Shown: piece after piece, positions 1 to 8,933 of the stretch
How positions within the stretch are numbered: the first letter of the stretch is position 1
How the letters are laid out: the number at the start of each line of letters is the position of its first letter
Origin: Nitrosomonas sp.
GTDB taxonomy: Bacteria > Pseudomonadota > Gammaproteobacteria > Burkholderiales > Nitrosomonadaceae
DNA length: 64,000 nucleotides
Reading direction: 5' to 3'
Assembly (NCBI RefSeq): GCF_020852615.1
Contig: NZ_JADZAJ010000009.1
Location: 1 to 64,000, forward strand
Made by a program: the position numbers and the translations under genes
Notes under the pieces: model-generated
What the model was told of the DNA's origin: nothing
Database searches by the model: none
Seen by the model: only the letters and a program-made list of their open reading frames with translations

Positions 1-12
1 AACACTGCTCAT
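1..12 (-). CDS. Start of a gene that leaves the window (partial)
   Basis: Only the first four codons (Met-Ser-Ser-Val) are inside the window. The minus-strand ATG at position 12 has a strong Shine-Dalgarno (AAAGGAG) seven bases upstream, so a real start is likely. It lies just beyond the point where the VapC-like toxin gene is cut off, which suggests a transposase or other gene of an inserted element. The product cannot be identified from four residues. Confidence 0.4.
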
Positions 13-102
13 GGGATTACTCCTTTACGCTTTCGCGTTTGGTTGATAAAGATTCGCACCTCTATCAAACCGGGTAATCCCACCTCTTGGCAAGACCTGC
101 TG

Positions 103-270
103 TCAGATCAAATCTGAACTACTACATTTAATTACAATTTCCCAGAGACTGGCTACACTGAAAATCAATTCATTTTCAGGCATATTCATCAGATTCCGAG
201 CATCGGGTGGCAAATACTCCCAGCCTTTTGCTGCCCACAATAACAGATGCGTATCCAGCAGCAGTTTCAC
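103..270 (-). pseudogene. Truncated VapC-like PIN-domain toxin
   Basis: The remnant starts with GTG at 270 and reads 55 codons to a TGA. The N-terminus (VKLLLDTHLLLWAA) and the later stretch IFSVASLWEIVIK match the first third of PIN-domain toxins of the VapC type, which are RNases of about 130 residues. After residue ~50 the similarity stops and a stop follows, so the distal catalytic acidic residues are missing. The GTG overlaps the antitoxin stop (GTGA), the usual translational coupling in toxin-antitoxin operons. The cut lies next to a perfect inverted repeat (TCAGAT-CAA-ATCTGA, 103-117) and the start of another gene, suggesting disruption by a mobile element. The toxin should be inactive. 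Confidence 0.7.
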
Positions 271-512
271 TCGCCACCCTCAAAGGATTGCACAATTTCC
301 TCTTCACCCATCCTGTCAAAATCATCCGGAATTTCAATTTGCCCGGCCATAAAACCAAACCGCCTGATCCGGGAAGGTTCAGGTGCATTGAGCGCAACCA
401 CTTTGACCATCGGTTTGCCGGCTTTGGCAATAATAAATGACTCACCATTGGCAGCTTGTTCCACCAACCGGGATAGCTGCGTTTTAGCATCATGAATATT
501 GTATGTTTGCAT
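267..512 (-). CDS. Type II antitoxin, Phd/YefM (VapB-like) family
   Basis: This 81-residue protein begins MQTYNIHDAKTQLSRLVEQA, the characteristic N-terminal DNA-binding and dimerisation segment of Phd/YefM antitoxins, followed by GESFIIAKAGKPMVKVV. The C-terminal half (residues ~48-81) would normally wrap the toxin. The antitoxin is intact while its toxin partner is truncated, so it survives as an orphan antitoxin that may still autoregulate or protect against related toxins. There is no obvious Shine-Dalgarno before the ATG. Family assignment is confident; the exact toxin pairing is inferred from the PIN remnant. Confidence 0.85.
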   Translation of the reverse strand: MQTYNIHDAKTQLSRLVEQAANGESFIIAKAGKPMVKVVALNAPEPSRIRRFGFMAGQIEIPDDFDRMGEEEIVQSFEGGE

Positions 513-530
513 AATTCAATTTTCACGAAC

Positions 531-552
531 TTAGTTTAACTGGCTTAGTTTA
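531..552. promoter_or_regulatory. Direct repeats upstream of the antitoxin (possible operator)
   Basis: Two copies of TTAGTTTA lie at 531-538 and 545-552, start to start 14 bases apart, 19 to 40 bases upstream of the antitoxin start codon. Antitoxins of this family usually repress their own promoter by binding such repeats. The role is inferred from position only. Confidence 0.35.
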
Positions 553-600
553 TCACTATTCCCTGCATAAAAACTGCTGCCGGAGTGTATCTGAGGCAGA

Positions 601-1455
601 TTACAGCCAGCATTTTCGGCAGGGCTCAAGCCCGCTGGCCTGCAGTAGATGAAGAGGGAGTACATAATCCACTGCGCCTGCCTGCTTCCTGTACAGCTCA
701 AAAAGCAGGTCGATCAGCTGCCATTTCAATTTGAAAAACTGTTTCATAATCTCCTTTTGCCAGGGGTTAGAGATACAGGCAAGCGCTTTTTGCTGGTGTA
801 GAGCATAGCGGTATCTTCTGATGGTAAAACCATCTTTTCCATTTTGCATCTCTTGGGATGCATCAATGGCTTCACGAATTTTTTCATGCAATTCCGCAAT
901 CGGCATAGCCGCTATAGCTTGCACGCCGCTATTTTCATAGTGCACCTCTTCTGGTCTGGCATGAATACGAAACTCGGCGTTCGCGCGCATCCAGAAGACA
1001 TCATATGACTTTCCCTTAAGCTCTTTTCTTAGCTGCTCGCAGTATTCCTGAAATTCTCTGATTTTCTGTGGGCCACGAGCTTCGATTTCTGGCGGGACAC
1101 GATAATTGATGAAATTCGCAGTGAGATAACGGCACGTATTTGTTTGGTGGAATTTGGGTGTACCCACACTAAAAATGTATTTAGACGAAAATTTGGGTTT
1201 TTTGATGCGCAGAGCCTGATATTTTCCTTCCAGCATCAGTTTTTGCACATATAACCGCTCTGCTTCCGGTTGATTCAGAATTGCAGCCAGACTTTCTTCA
1301 TAAATAAAATCAAACATCCCGTCCAAGGATACTCTGCCTTCCGGCTGCAGCCACGAACCAGAAAGCCTGGTGTAGGTATACCTTGTGACATAGGCAACAT
1401 CCTTCGCTTCTTCAGCAATCGGATCTACCTGACAGGACGCTGCAAAACTAAACAT
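601..1455 (-). CDS. Unknown protein beside the CRISPR array; 5' end possibly frameshifted
   Basis: I do not recognise this 284-residue protein. It is rich in charged and aromatic residues, has a Cys-containing segment near residue 108 (HQTNTCRYL), a putative helical stretch around 130-150 and a C-terminal CRKCWL. The ATG at 1455 has GGAG about eleven bases upstream. In the next frame, starting at ATG 1490, lies MRFVLLAGVIF, a typical signal-peptide start that ends after 21 codons. Adding one T to the T5 run at 1458-1462 would join that segment to this frame and give a hydrophobic leader ending FAASC, a good lipoprotein signal. The gene may therefore be a frameshifted lipoprotein gene, or start at 1455 as given. 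Confidence 0.55.
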   Translation of the reverse strand: MFSFAASCQVDPIAEEAKDVAYVTRYTYTRLSGSWLQPEGRVSLDGMFDFIYEESLAAILNQPEAERLYVQKLMLEGKYQALRIKKPKFSSKYIFSVGTPKFHQTNTCRYLTANFINYRVPPEIEARGPQKIREFQEYCEQLRKELKGKSYDVFWMRANAEFRIHARPEEVHYENSGVQAIAAMPIAELHEKIREAIDASQEMQNGKDGFTIRRYRYALHQQKALACISNPWQKEIMKQFFKLKWQLIDLLFELYRKQAGAVDYVLPLHLLQASGLEPCRKCWL

Positions 1456-1837
1456 ACAAAAATTACTCCGGCTAATAGAACGAAGCGCATTGTGTATCAG
1501 CCGTAATCTGACAGGAGCGCTGGCAAGCTTGCCGCGCAGGATAAGCGTGCTAGTGATGACAACATGCCTTCACTGGTTGTAACGGGAATGCGCGCTTCAA
1601 TTTCGACCAGTCACGCGAATACCGGAGGAAAATGGTTATACTTCGGACAACAGAAGGAGCGAGAAAAACAGTAACATCTGCCTGTTCCTTCTGGAGCTAC
1701 TGATTACCGGCAACTGATAAAATGAAGTGTTTTTGAAAGAAATTATCGTTTGGAGAAGACATCTTGCCGCACCTCGCTACTTTTCCTCCACACCCTTTCC
1801 AATATATTGATTGTAAAGAGGAAAACGATAGCGATCA
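1456..1837 (+). promoter_or_regulatory. Probable CRISPR leader region
   Basis: This 382-base stretch upstream of the first repeat holds no convincing gene, apart from the 5' extension discussed for the minus-strand gene. The last ~150 bases (about 1690-1837) are AT-rich, as expected of a leader carrying the array promoter. Leader side is inferred from two points: the repeats end in ATTGAGAC when read on the plus strand, and the defective terminal repeat is at the opposite end. No clear promoter hexamers were assigned. Confidence 0.5.
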
Positions 1838-2836
1838 GAAACACTAATGCCCTGATTTCAAAGGGATTGAGACCAACGAATCCAGAGGAATACCAAGAGG
1901 CAATGAGAAACACTAATGCCCTGATTTCAAAGGGATTGAGACATTCAGCGTATTCAGTATTGCTACCTCTGTAATGGAAACACTAATGCCCTGATTTCAA
2001 AGGGATTGAGACATAATTAAACTGGCTATTACAATTCCCAGTAATAGAAACACTAATGCCCTGATTTCAAAGGGATTGAGACGCTAGTGCACTACGTGAT
2101 GACCAGCCTGATGCATAGAAACACTAATGCCCTGATTTCAAAGGGATTGAGACCTCATCAGATTCAGCTATTAACCCTTTTTGAATGAAACACTAATGCC
2201 CTGATTTCAAAGGGATTGAGACTTTTTGTAATTATTATATTCTTCTCGGATAGCCGAAACACTAATGCCCTGATTTCAAAGGGATTGAGACTTTACTAAA
2301 GAGTGCAAATTGGGACCTATATCACGAAACACTAATGCCCTGATTTCAAAGGGATTGAGACTTGTACAGTGGCCTTATCTCGGATGGTTATCCGGAAACA
2401 CTAATGCCCTGATTTCAAAGGGATTGAGACGGGTTTGCGACCCATTGCTACAACGGCCTTCGTGAGGAAACACTAATGCCCTGATTTCAAAGGGATTGAG
2501 ACATCTCAACCTCCCATACATCATCACCTACCTTTCGAAACACTAATGCCCTGATTTCAAAGGGATTGAGACGATACATTTTCCATAGCTAAGGCAAATA
2601 CCATTGGGAAACACTAATGCCCTGATTTCAAAGGGATTGAGACCAGTGCTTCTTTAGCCTCCGTAAAGTAACTAAGGGAAACACTAATGCCCTGATTTCA
2701 AAGGGATTGAGACACTGCCAGAGACAACGCTGCCTCCTGAGGTATGGGAAACACTAATGCCCTGATTTCAAAGGGATTGAGACTCCAAAGCCCGTTTCCA
2801 CTCTTTGCTGCCAGGAGAAACACTAATGCCCTGATT
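1838..2836 (+). CRISPR. CRISPR array: 14 full repeats, 14 spacers, one truncated terminal repeat
   Basis: A 36-base repeat beginning GAAACACTAATG and ending GGGATTGAGAC occurs at 1838, 1907, 1977, 2047, 2118, 2187, 2256, 2326, 2395, 2467, 2537, 2608, 2678 and 2748. All 14 copies read identically. Spacers are 33-36 bases and all differ. A fifteenth repeat at 2817-2836 keeps only its first 20 bases and runs abruptly into unrelated sequence. The 3' end ATTGAGAC resembles the eight-base crRNA handle (ATTGAAAC-type) of type I-A/I-B and type III systems, implying plus-strand transcription. No cas gene is present in the window, so the array is orphan here or its cas genes lie beyond the left edge. 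Spacer targets cannot be judged by eye. Confidence 0.97.
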
Positions 2837-3138
2837 GGCCGAAGTGGCTGGTTAAGATCAGGTGCCGGCTGCGCATCCGAAGATGGGCAAAAAAATGGGT
2901 AAGACTTTGGGTATCCGTGAGCTGATACGAGGTGAAAACGATTGCCTGGTGTATGGAATCAACGGGGACACGGTGTGGATGCTGGCGCTCGGTCGCTGTA
3001 CGGACCTCGTTGAGATAGCCGGCCTCCCTTGGGTTCGCCGAAGTCTACTGGTGGAAGGTTAGGCTGGAACGGTAATGCCGCAAGCCGATAGCGCGCTCGG
3101 AGATGCACCGGACTTCACGAGTAGGACCGTCAACATAG
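2837..3138. other. Non-coding or decayed DNA after the CRISPR array
   Basis: Roughly 300 bases with no gene I can support. An open frame at 2862-3062 on the plus strand could encode 66 residues, with a basic start (MGKKMGK) and no recognisable motif or convincing ribosome-binding site. The sequence begins exactly where the last CRISPR repeat is cut, so it may be the flank of a deletion or insertion. Base composition is more GC-rich than the array. Confidence 0.4.
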
Positions 3139-3357
3139 CTACCCCCTTACAATTCTACGCTTTGCCCGATCGACGAAATACTGGATGACATGGAAGGCAT
3201 GGGCGAAATCGCGCTCGTCGTTGCCCAATTCCTTCGCCGCTATTAAATCGATATCGAACAGATATTGCTTCAACCCCGCCGTGGTATGGCTTTTCGCGAA
3301 GTGATAGGCGTCCAGCAGTTCCTTCTCATCGCCCACGGTGAATGCCCCTTGATTCAT
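3139..3357 (-). CDS. Small hypothetical protein, coupled to the upstream small gene
   Basis: A 72-residue, probably soluble and helical protein without a motif I recognise. It has an acidic middle and a basic C-terminus (VDRAKRRIVRG). Its ATG overlaps the stop codon of the preceding minus-strand gene (ATGA), typical of two co-translated partners. The pair lies in the accessory block between the CRISPR array and guaA. A real small operon is plausible, for example a toxin-antitoxin-like or island-maintenance pair, but nothing in the sequence proves a function. Confidence 0.45.
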   Translation of the reverse strand: MNQGAFTVGDEKELLDAYHFAKSHTTAGLKQYLFDIDLIAAKELGNDERDFAHAFHVIQYFVDRAKRRIVRG

Positions 3358-3542
3358 GGATGCGCTGACTGAATGGTCTGCCAGACCTTAACCGCCGTAC
3401 GTAGCACCGCCATACTCGCAGCGGAGATCGACTGATCTATTTCCGTCCAGGCTATGTCGCCAATGCCTTTACTGACGGTTGTTAGCAGTGCCGCTGTTTT
3501 TACGACCTCGGACAGCGAATCCAAACGCACCTCATCTTCCAA
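3354..3542 (-). CDS. Small hypothetical protein, first gene of a coupled pair
   Basis: A 62-residue, mostly helical protein (LSEVVKTAALLTTVSKGIG, then SAASMAVLRTAVKVW) read from a TTG start at 3542. The frame stays open further upstream to a stop near 3600 without a better start, so the N-terminus is uncertain and the gene could be a fragment of something longer. It overlaps the following gene by four bases. No family was recognised. Confidence 0.35.
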   Translation of the reverse strand: MEDEVRLDSLSEVVKTAALLTTVSKGIGDIAWTEIDQSISAASMAVLRTAVKVWQTIQSAHP

Positions 3543-3758
3543 TATTTGAGCGTAACGCTGGATTATTAAAAGCGCTTCCGAAGCTCCCGCACTCGTTTAT
3601 TTGTTTTCATCTGACGAAAGCTGACTGAGCAACAAGATAAGGTTCGACGTTGCATCGAGCAGTTAACCGATATGCGCGTCTCCAGTGATATTCATTTTTC
3701 GTTCCATGCAGAGACTACGGCTCGTGCTACTCGGTGCCAGCGAGTGTCAGACGCGGGA
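3543..3758. other. guaA 3' flank; candidate island attachment region
   Basis: No gene is supported here; the minus strand shows short frames broken by stops (one containing LLDATSNLILLL), possibly remnants. The 3' end of guaA (GAGTGGGAATGA, 3759-3770) is a well-known target of tyrosine-recombinase genomic islands. Everything to the left of it in this window is accessory-type DNA. I found neither a second copy of this core nor an integrase gene in 1-3758. Confidence 0.35.
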
Positions 3759-5318
3759 TCATTCCCACTCAATTGTTGCCGGGGGTTTGCCGGAGATGTC
3801 GTAAACCACGCGGTTGATGCCGCGGATTTCGTTGATGATACGGCTGGAGATTTTGGCGAGCAGGGTGTAGGGGAGTTCTGCCCAGTGTGCGGTCATGAAG
3901 TCTTCGGTCTGAACAGCGCGCAAGGCAATTACGTATTCATAACTGCGGTTGTCTCCCATGACGCCGACTGATCTGATTGGCAGGAAAACGGCAAATGCCT
4001 GGGAAGTTTTTTCATACCATCCGGCATTTCGCAGCTCTTCTATGAAGATGGCATCAGCCTGGCGCAATAACTCGGTGTATTCATATCTCACTTCTCCCAG
4101 AATACGGACACCCAGTCCCGGACCGGGGAACGGATGACGGAACACCAGTTCATGCGGTAATCCCAGTGCCAGGCCAAGTTCGCGTACTTCATCCTTGAAC
4201 AGTTCGCGCAGTGGTTCCAGCAGTTTGAGGTGGAGGGTTTCCGGCAGGCCGCCCACGTTATGGTGAGATTTGATGACGCCGGCTTTTTTGGTGTGGCTGC
4301 CGGCAGATTCGATCACGTCAGGATAGATGGTGCCCTGTGCCAGCCATTTTGCATTTTCGATTTTTTCCGCTTCCTGCTGGAAGATTTCCACAAATTCACG
4401 GCCGATGATCCGCCGTTTCTGTTCGGGATCGGTGATACCTTTCAGCTGTTCCAGAAACTGTCTGCCGGCATCAACATAAATCACGTTAACTGCGAGATTG
4501 CGGCTGAAGGTTTCCATGATCTGTTTGGCTTCGTTCAGGCGGAGCAGGCCGTTATCGACGAATACACATACCAGCTGATCGCCAATGGCGCGATGAATAA
4601 GTGCAGCCGCTACCGATGAATCCACGCCGCCGGACAGTCCCAGGATAACTTTATCGTTACCGACACGGGCACGAATTCTGCCGATGGCTTCTTCTGCGTA
4701 ATCAGGCATGTTCCAGTCATAACCCGCCCCGCAGATATCGTGTACGAAGCGGTCGAGAATCGCCTTGCCCTGCCGGGTGTGAGTGACTTCAGGGTGGAAC
4801 TGCACACCATAAAAATTGCGTGCTTCATCCACCATGGCAGCGAAGGGAGTGGCTGCATTGGAGGCGGCAGCAGTAAAGCCTGGCGGCAGTTTGTTGACCC
4901 GGTCGCCGTGGCTCATCCAGACATCAAGAACCGGTTTGCTTTCAGAATCCAGGCGATCGCGTATATCCTGAAACAGTTTACATGGTGCAGTCAGCAGCTC
5001 TGCATAACCGAACTCGCGTGATTGTGCATCTTCCACTTCTCCCCCCAGTTGAGCGGCCATGGCCTGCATGCCGTAACAGATACCGAGAACGGGTACGCCC
5101 AGCTCAAATACAATTTGCGGTACACGCGGGGCATCATCGGTAAAGGTGGATGCCGGCCCGCCGGAGAGAATAATGCCAGCAGGCGCAAATTCCCGTATGA
5201 ATTGCGGGCTGACATCAAAGGGATGAAGTTCGCAGTAAACATTGGTTTCGCGCACGCGCCGGGCAATCAGCCGGGTGTACTGCGAGCCAAAATCCAGGAT
5301 AAGGATAGCTGAATGCAT
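3759..5318 (-). CDS. guaA: GMP synthase (glutamine-hydrolysing)
   Basis: GuaA converts XMP to GMP using glutamine and ATP in purine synthesis. The 519-residue protein has the expected two parts. The N-terminal class I glutamine amidotransferase carries the nucleophile Cys81 (GICYGMQ) and the His175/Glu177 pair (HPEVTH). The ATP-pyrophosphatase carries GLSGGVDSS at 227-235. A C-terminal dimerisation domain follows, ending in the conserved IEWE. It lies 14 bases after guaB on the same strand, forming a guaBA operon, and its last codons form the classical genomic-island target site. Length and motifs are standard for the family. Confidence 0.98.
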   Translation of the reverse strand: MHSAILILDFGSQYTRLIARRVRETNVYCELHPFDVSPQFIREFAPAGIILSGGPASTFTDDAPRVPQIVFELGVPVLGICYGMQAMAAQLGGEVEDAQSREFGYAELLTAPCKLFQDIRDRLDSESKPVLDVWMSHGDRVNKLPPGFTAAASNAATPFAAMVDEARNFYGVQFHPEVTHTRQGKAILDRFVHDICGAGYDWNMPDYAEEAIGRIRARVGNDKVILGLSGGVDSSVAAALIHRAIGDQLVCVFVDNGLLRLNEAKQIMETFSRNLAVNVIYVDAGRQFLEQLKGITDPEQKRRIIGREFVEIFQQEAEKIENAKWLAQGTIYPDVIESAGSHTKKAGVIKSHHNVGGLPETLHLKLLEPLRELFKDEVRELGLALGLPHELVFRHPFPGPGLGVRILGEVRYEYTELLRQADAIFIEELRNAGWYEKTSQAFAVFLPIRSVGVMGDNRSYEYVIALRAVQTEDFMTAHWAELPYTLLAKISSRIINEIRGINRVVYDISGKPPATIEWE

Positions 5319-5332
5319 GTGGGTAAGAGACG

Positions 5333-6808
<1,476 letters not shown>

Positions 6809-6820
6809 TCACAAAACCCT

Positions 6821-6826
6821 ATTATA
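6821..6826 (-). promoter_or_regulatory. Likely -10 element of the guaBA promoter
   Basis: The minus strand reads TATAAT here, 24 bases upstream of the guaB start, which predicts a short leader of about 20 bases. The -35 position about 17 bases further up is weak (CGGAAA), suggesting dependence on an activator or an extended contact. Confidence 0.5.
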
Positions 6827-6890
6827 CCGGAACCTTTTTATGCTTTCCGGCTGAGCTTCACTCATGTTTTCCGACCGAACGCCAGAGCAA

Positions 6891-7253
6891 TCAGCGCATA
6901 CGCCAGGTGGTGTAGGTGGTTTCACGGTTAAAATCATCCCAGATATAAGTGGGTTTGACGATGGAAGTGGTGGGTACGATAAAAGTGACAATATCAACCG
7001 CACCACTCAGTGTTCGGCCAAGCGTATGGACGATTCCAACGAAAAAACCGGCTGTTACACCATAGACGGTACCCTTGGTGCCGCTGGTAATCATCATGTT
7101 TTTGGGGATCTCAACCACGCCGGTAACAACGTTGGCTACGCCGGTTGCCAGTTTGACTCCCATTTTTTCGGGATAAGAATCGGCCTGAGCATTGAAGGAA
7201 AGTAAGAGACACAGTGCGGCTGGTGCCAGAAGTGATATGGAAACACGTTTCAT
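6891..7253 (-). CDS. Exosortase-associated small protein, TIGR04073-like
   Basis: A 120-residue exported protein with an N-terminal signal peptide ending near NAQADS (residues 1-25). The mature part is Gly- and Thr-rich (LATGVANVVTGVVEIPKN, then GTKGTVYGVTAGF and RTLSGAVDIVTF), the pattern of the TIGR04073 family found in bacteria with exosortase/EPS systems. It may be embedded in or associated with the inner membrane. It is followed by guaB at 94 bases and preceded by the HAD phosphatase gene. No exosortase gene is in the window, so the link to that system comes from family knowledge. Confidence 0.7.
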   Translation of the reverse strand: MKRVSISLLAPAALCLLLSFNAQADSYPEKMGVKLATGVANVVTGVVEIPKNMMITSGTKGTVYGVTAGFFVGIVHTLGRTLSGAVDIVTFIVPTTSIVKPTYIWDDFNRETTYTTWRMR

Positions 7254-7301
7254 TTTGTTTTCTCCTCTTGAAAACGTTAATAACGACGATGGTTCAGGGT
7301 G

Positions 7302-7967
7302 CTATTGACGCAGGCTGATAATGCGCCATCCGCTTTTTTTTGCATGTTCGTGAAGGGTGGCATCAGGATCAACGGCAACCGGGTGTGTGACTTTCCTGAG
7401 CAGTGGCAGATCATTGAGCGAATCACTGTAGAACCAGCTTTGCAGGAAGGAAAGCCAGGTGAGGTTGTGTGCATCCAGCCATTGTTCCAGTCGGGTTATT
7501 TTGCCTTCCTGAAAAGAGGGAATTCCGGTTACGCGGCCGGTAAATTCGCCATTCTTCTGTTCCGGTTCAGTAGCGATAAGGTGATCAATCCCCAGCATGT
7601 GCGCAATGGGTGCGGTTACAAAACTGTTGGTGGCGGTAATGATAATGCACAGATCTTTTTCTGCCTGATGTCTGGCGATCAGCTCACGTGCGCCGGGTGC
7701 AATCAGGGGTGCAATTCGCTGTTTTATAAAACTGCTGCGCCATTCATTGAGTTGTTCCCGCGAATGGCGAGACAGGGGTTTAAGCTGAAAATCCAGAAAT
7801 TCATGGATATCAAGTGTGCCTGTTTTGTATTGTTCATAAAATGCAACATTGCGAGCTTCATAGACTTCCCGATCCAGCACATTCTGTTCAATGAGAAATT
7901 GTGCCCATTGAAAATCGCTATCGCCAGCCAGAAGCGTGTTATCCAGGTCAAATAATGCCAGTTTCAT
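7302..7967 (-). CDS. HAD-family hydrolase (HAD-IB, SerB-like phosphatase)
   Basis: A 221-residue haloacid-dehalogenase-type phosphatase. Motif I is FDLDNTLL (Asp7 nucleophile, Asp9), motif II is ITATN near residue 111, and motif III/IV is YSDSLNDLPLL near 187, as in the IB subfamily (phosphoserine phosphatase-like). Related enzymes include histidinol-phosphate phosphatases; the substrate cannot be read from sequence. It lies directly downstream of hda on the same strand, an arrangement common in betaproteobacteria, and upstream of the TIGR04073 gene. Confidence 0.88.
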   Translation of the reverse strand: MKLALFDLDNTLLAGDSDFQWAQFLIEQNVLDREVYEARNVAFYEQYKTGTLDIHEFLDFQLKPLSRHSREQLNEWRSSFIKQRIAPLIAPGARELIARHQAEKDLCIIITATNSFVTAPIAHMLGIDHLIATEPEQKNGEFTGRVTGIPSFQEGKITRLEQWLDAHNLTWLSFLQSWFYSDSLNDLPLLRKVTHPVAVDPDATLHEHAKKSGWRIISLRQ

Positions 7968-8096
7968 GATACGGAACTTTGGAATTGGAAAATTGGAGTG
8001 CAGAAAACCGGGTAAATTAAGCAGATTGTTAAACAGGTGGTTGTTCTTGTAAGGTTTTTTTCTGCTGCAATTGGTAAGTACCCTGATTACTGCTGA

Positions 8097-8759
8097 TTAT
8101 AACAGTTCACGTAACAGGGGAAGAGTGACAGGGCGCTGTCTGGTGAGTGAGAGCTGATCCAGTGCATGGATGAGTCTGATCAGGGAAGATAGATCCCGTC
8201 GCTCGTGTTTCAGTAAATAATGGCAAATTTCCAGGGGCAGTTCGAACCCGCAGCGGATTGCATAGTCCTGCATAACCTCGATTTTTTTTTCATCCGTTAA
8301 TTCGTGTACCTGATATACCAGCCCCCAACCCAGACGAGTGACCAGATCCTGACGTAAATCCAGCCCGGCAGGTGGTTTGGTGCCCCCGGCCAGGAATATG
8401 CCATGTCCACTGTCGCGCAAGCGGTTGTAGAGATTGAACAGCCTGATCTGAGATGTATCGTCCAGCTGCTCGACATCATCGATCACGATACAGTCCGCAC
8501 CGGAACTGAAATCAGGTTTTTCCCAGCTGCAGCCGATGTAGCGTGAATTGCATTGCTGTTCTGAAAAAGCACCCGCCACCGCCTGCAATAAATGGCTTTT
8601 GCCGCTTCCCGTGTTTCCCCACAGATAATAAAAACGATCCTGATAACTACCGGCAACCAGATTCCTCAATGTGTACAGCAGCTCCTCATTCCCTTCGGGA
8701 ATAAAATTGTCCAGGGATGGAGGGCCGATTTCAGCAATATCGAGCAGCTGTTGTCTCAT
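8097..8759 (-). CDS. hda: DnaA regulatory inactivator Hda (DnaA-type AAA+ protein)
   Basis: Hda binds the DNA sliding clamp and stimulates hydrolysis of ATP on DnaA, preventing re-initiation of replication. Counting from ATG 8759, the 220-residue protein has the clamp-binding-like start MRQQLLDI, a Walker A GNTGSGKS at 48-55, a Walker B IVIDDVE at 91-97 and a sensor segment. It lacks the DNA-binding domain of DnaA. The frame is open to a GTG at 8813, which would add 18 residues. I prefer 8759 because Hda proteins normally begin with the clamp motif, though no strong Shine-Dalgarno decides it. Confidence 0.88.
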   Translation of the reverse strand: MRQQLLDIAEIGPPSLDNFIPEGNEELLYTLRNLVAGSYQDRFYYLWGNTGSGKSHLLQAVAGAFSEQQCNSRYIGCSWEKPDFSSGADCIVIDDVEQLDDTSQIRLFNLYNRLRDSGHGIFLAGGTKPPAGLDLRQDLVTRLGWGLVYQVHELTDEKKIEVMQDYAIRCGFELPLEICHYLLKHERRDLSSLIRLIHALDQLSLTRQRPVTLPLLRELL

Positions 8760-8933
8760 TGGCAGCTTCGGGAATGTTTCCGTGGGAGGTTGTTTTGAAA
8801 TTGGAATTGACACTGCAGCATAAATACCTTGGTTTATACAGAGGGCTGAGATGTATTCGGCTCAATGTCAGCTTAATAATCTGCATTGATAAGCCGATAG
8901 AACTGAGGTACGCTTTATTTAAGAGGTTTCACT

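Noticed and set aside
1750..1974. Open frame of 74 codons across the first CRISPR repeats
   Set aside because: It is made of repeat sequence (the peptide repeats itself) and is a product of the array, not a gene.
2862..3062. 66-codon plus-strand frame after the CRISPR array
   Set aside because: No ribosome-binding site, no recognisable motif, and it starts right after the broken repeat; I treat it as non-coding unless relatives keep it.
3640..3665. tRNA-like T-arm sequence (GGTTCGA...) near guaA
   Set aside because: No acceptor, anticodon or D-arm pairing can be drawn around it. A tRNA at the island edge would have been informative, so I checked it.
4230..4619. Long antisense frames inside guaA, guaB and other core genes
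   Set aside because: They are mirror frames of well-defined conserved genes and carry no family motifs or start signals.
8759..8813. N-terminal extension of Hda starting with GTG 8813
   Set aside because: The 18 extra residues lie ahead of the usual clamp-binding start MRQQLLDI and match nothing in the family.
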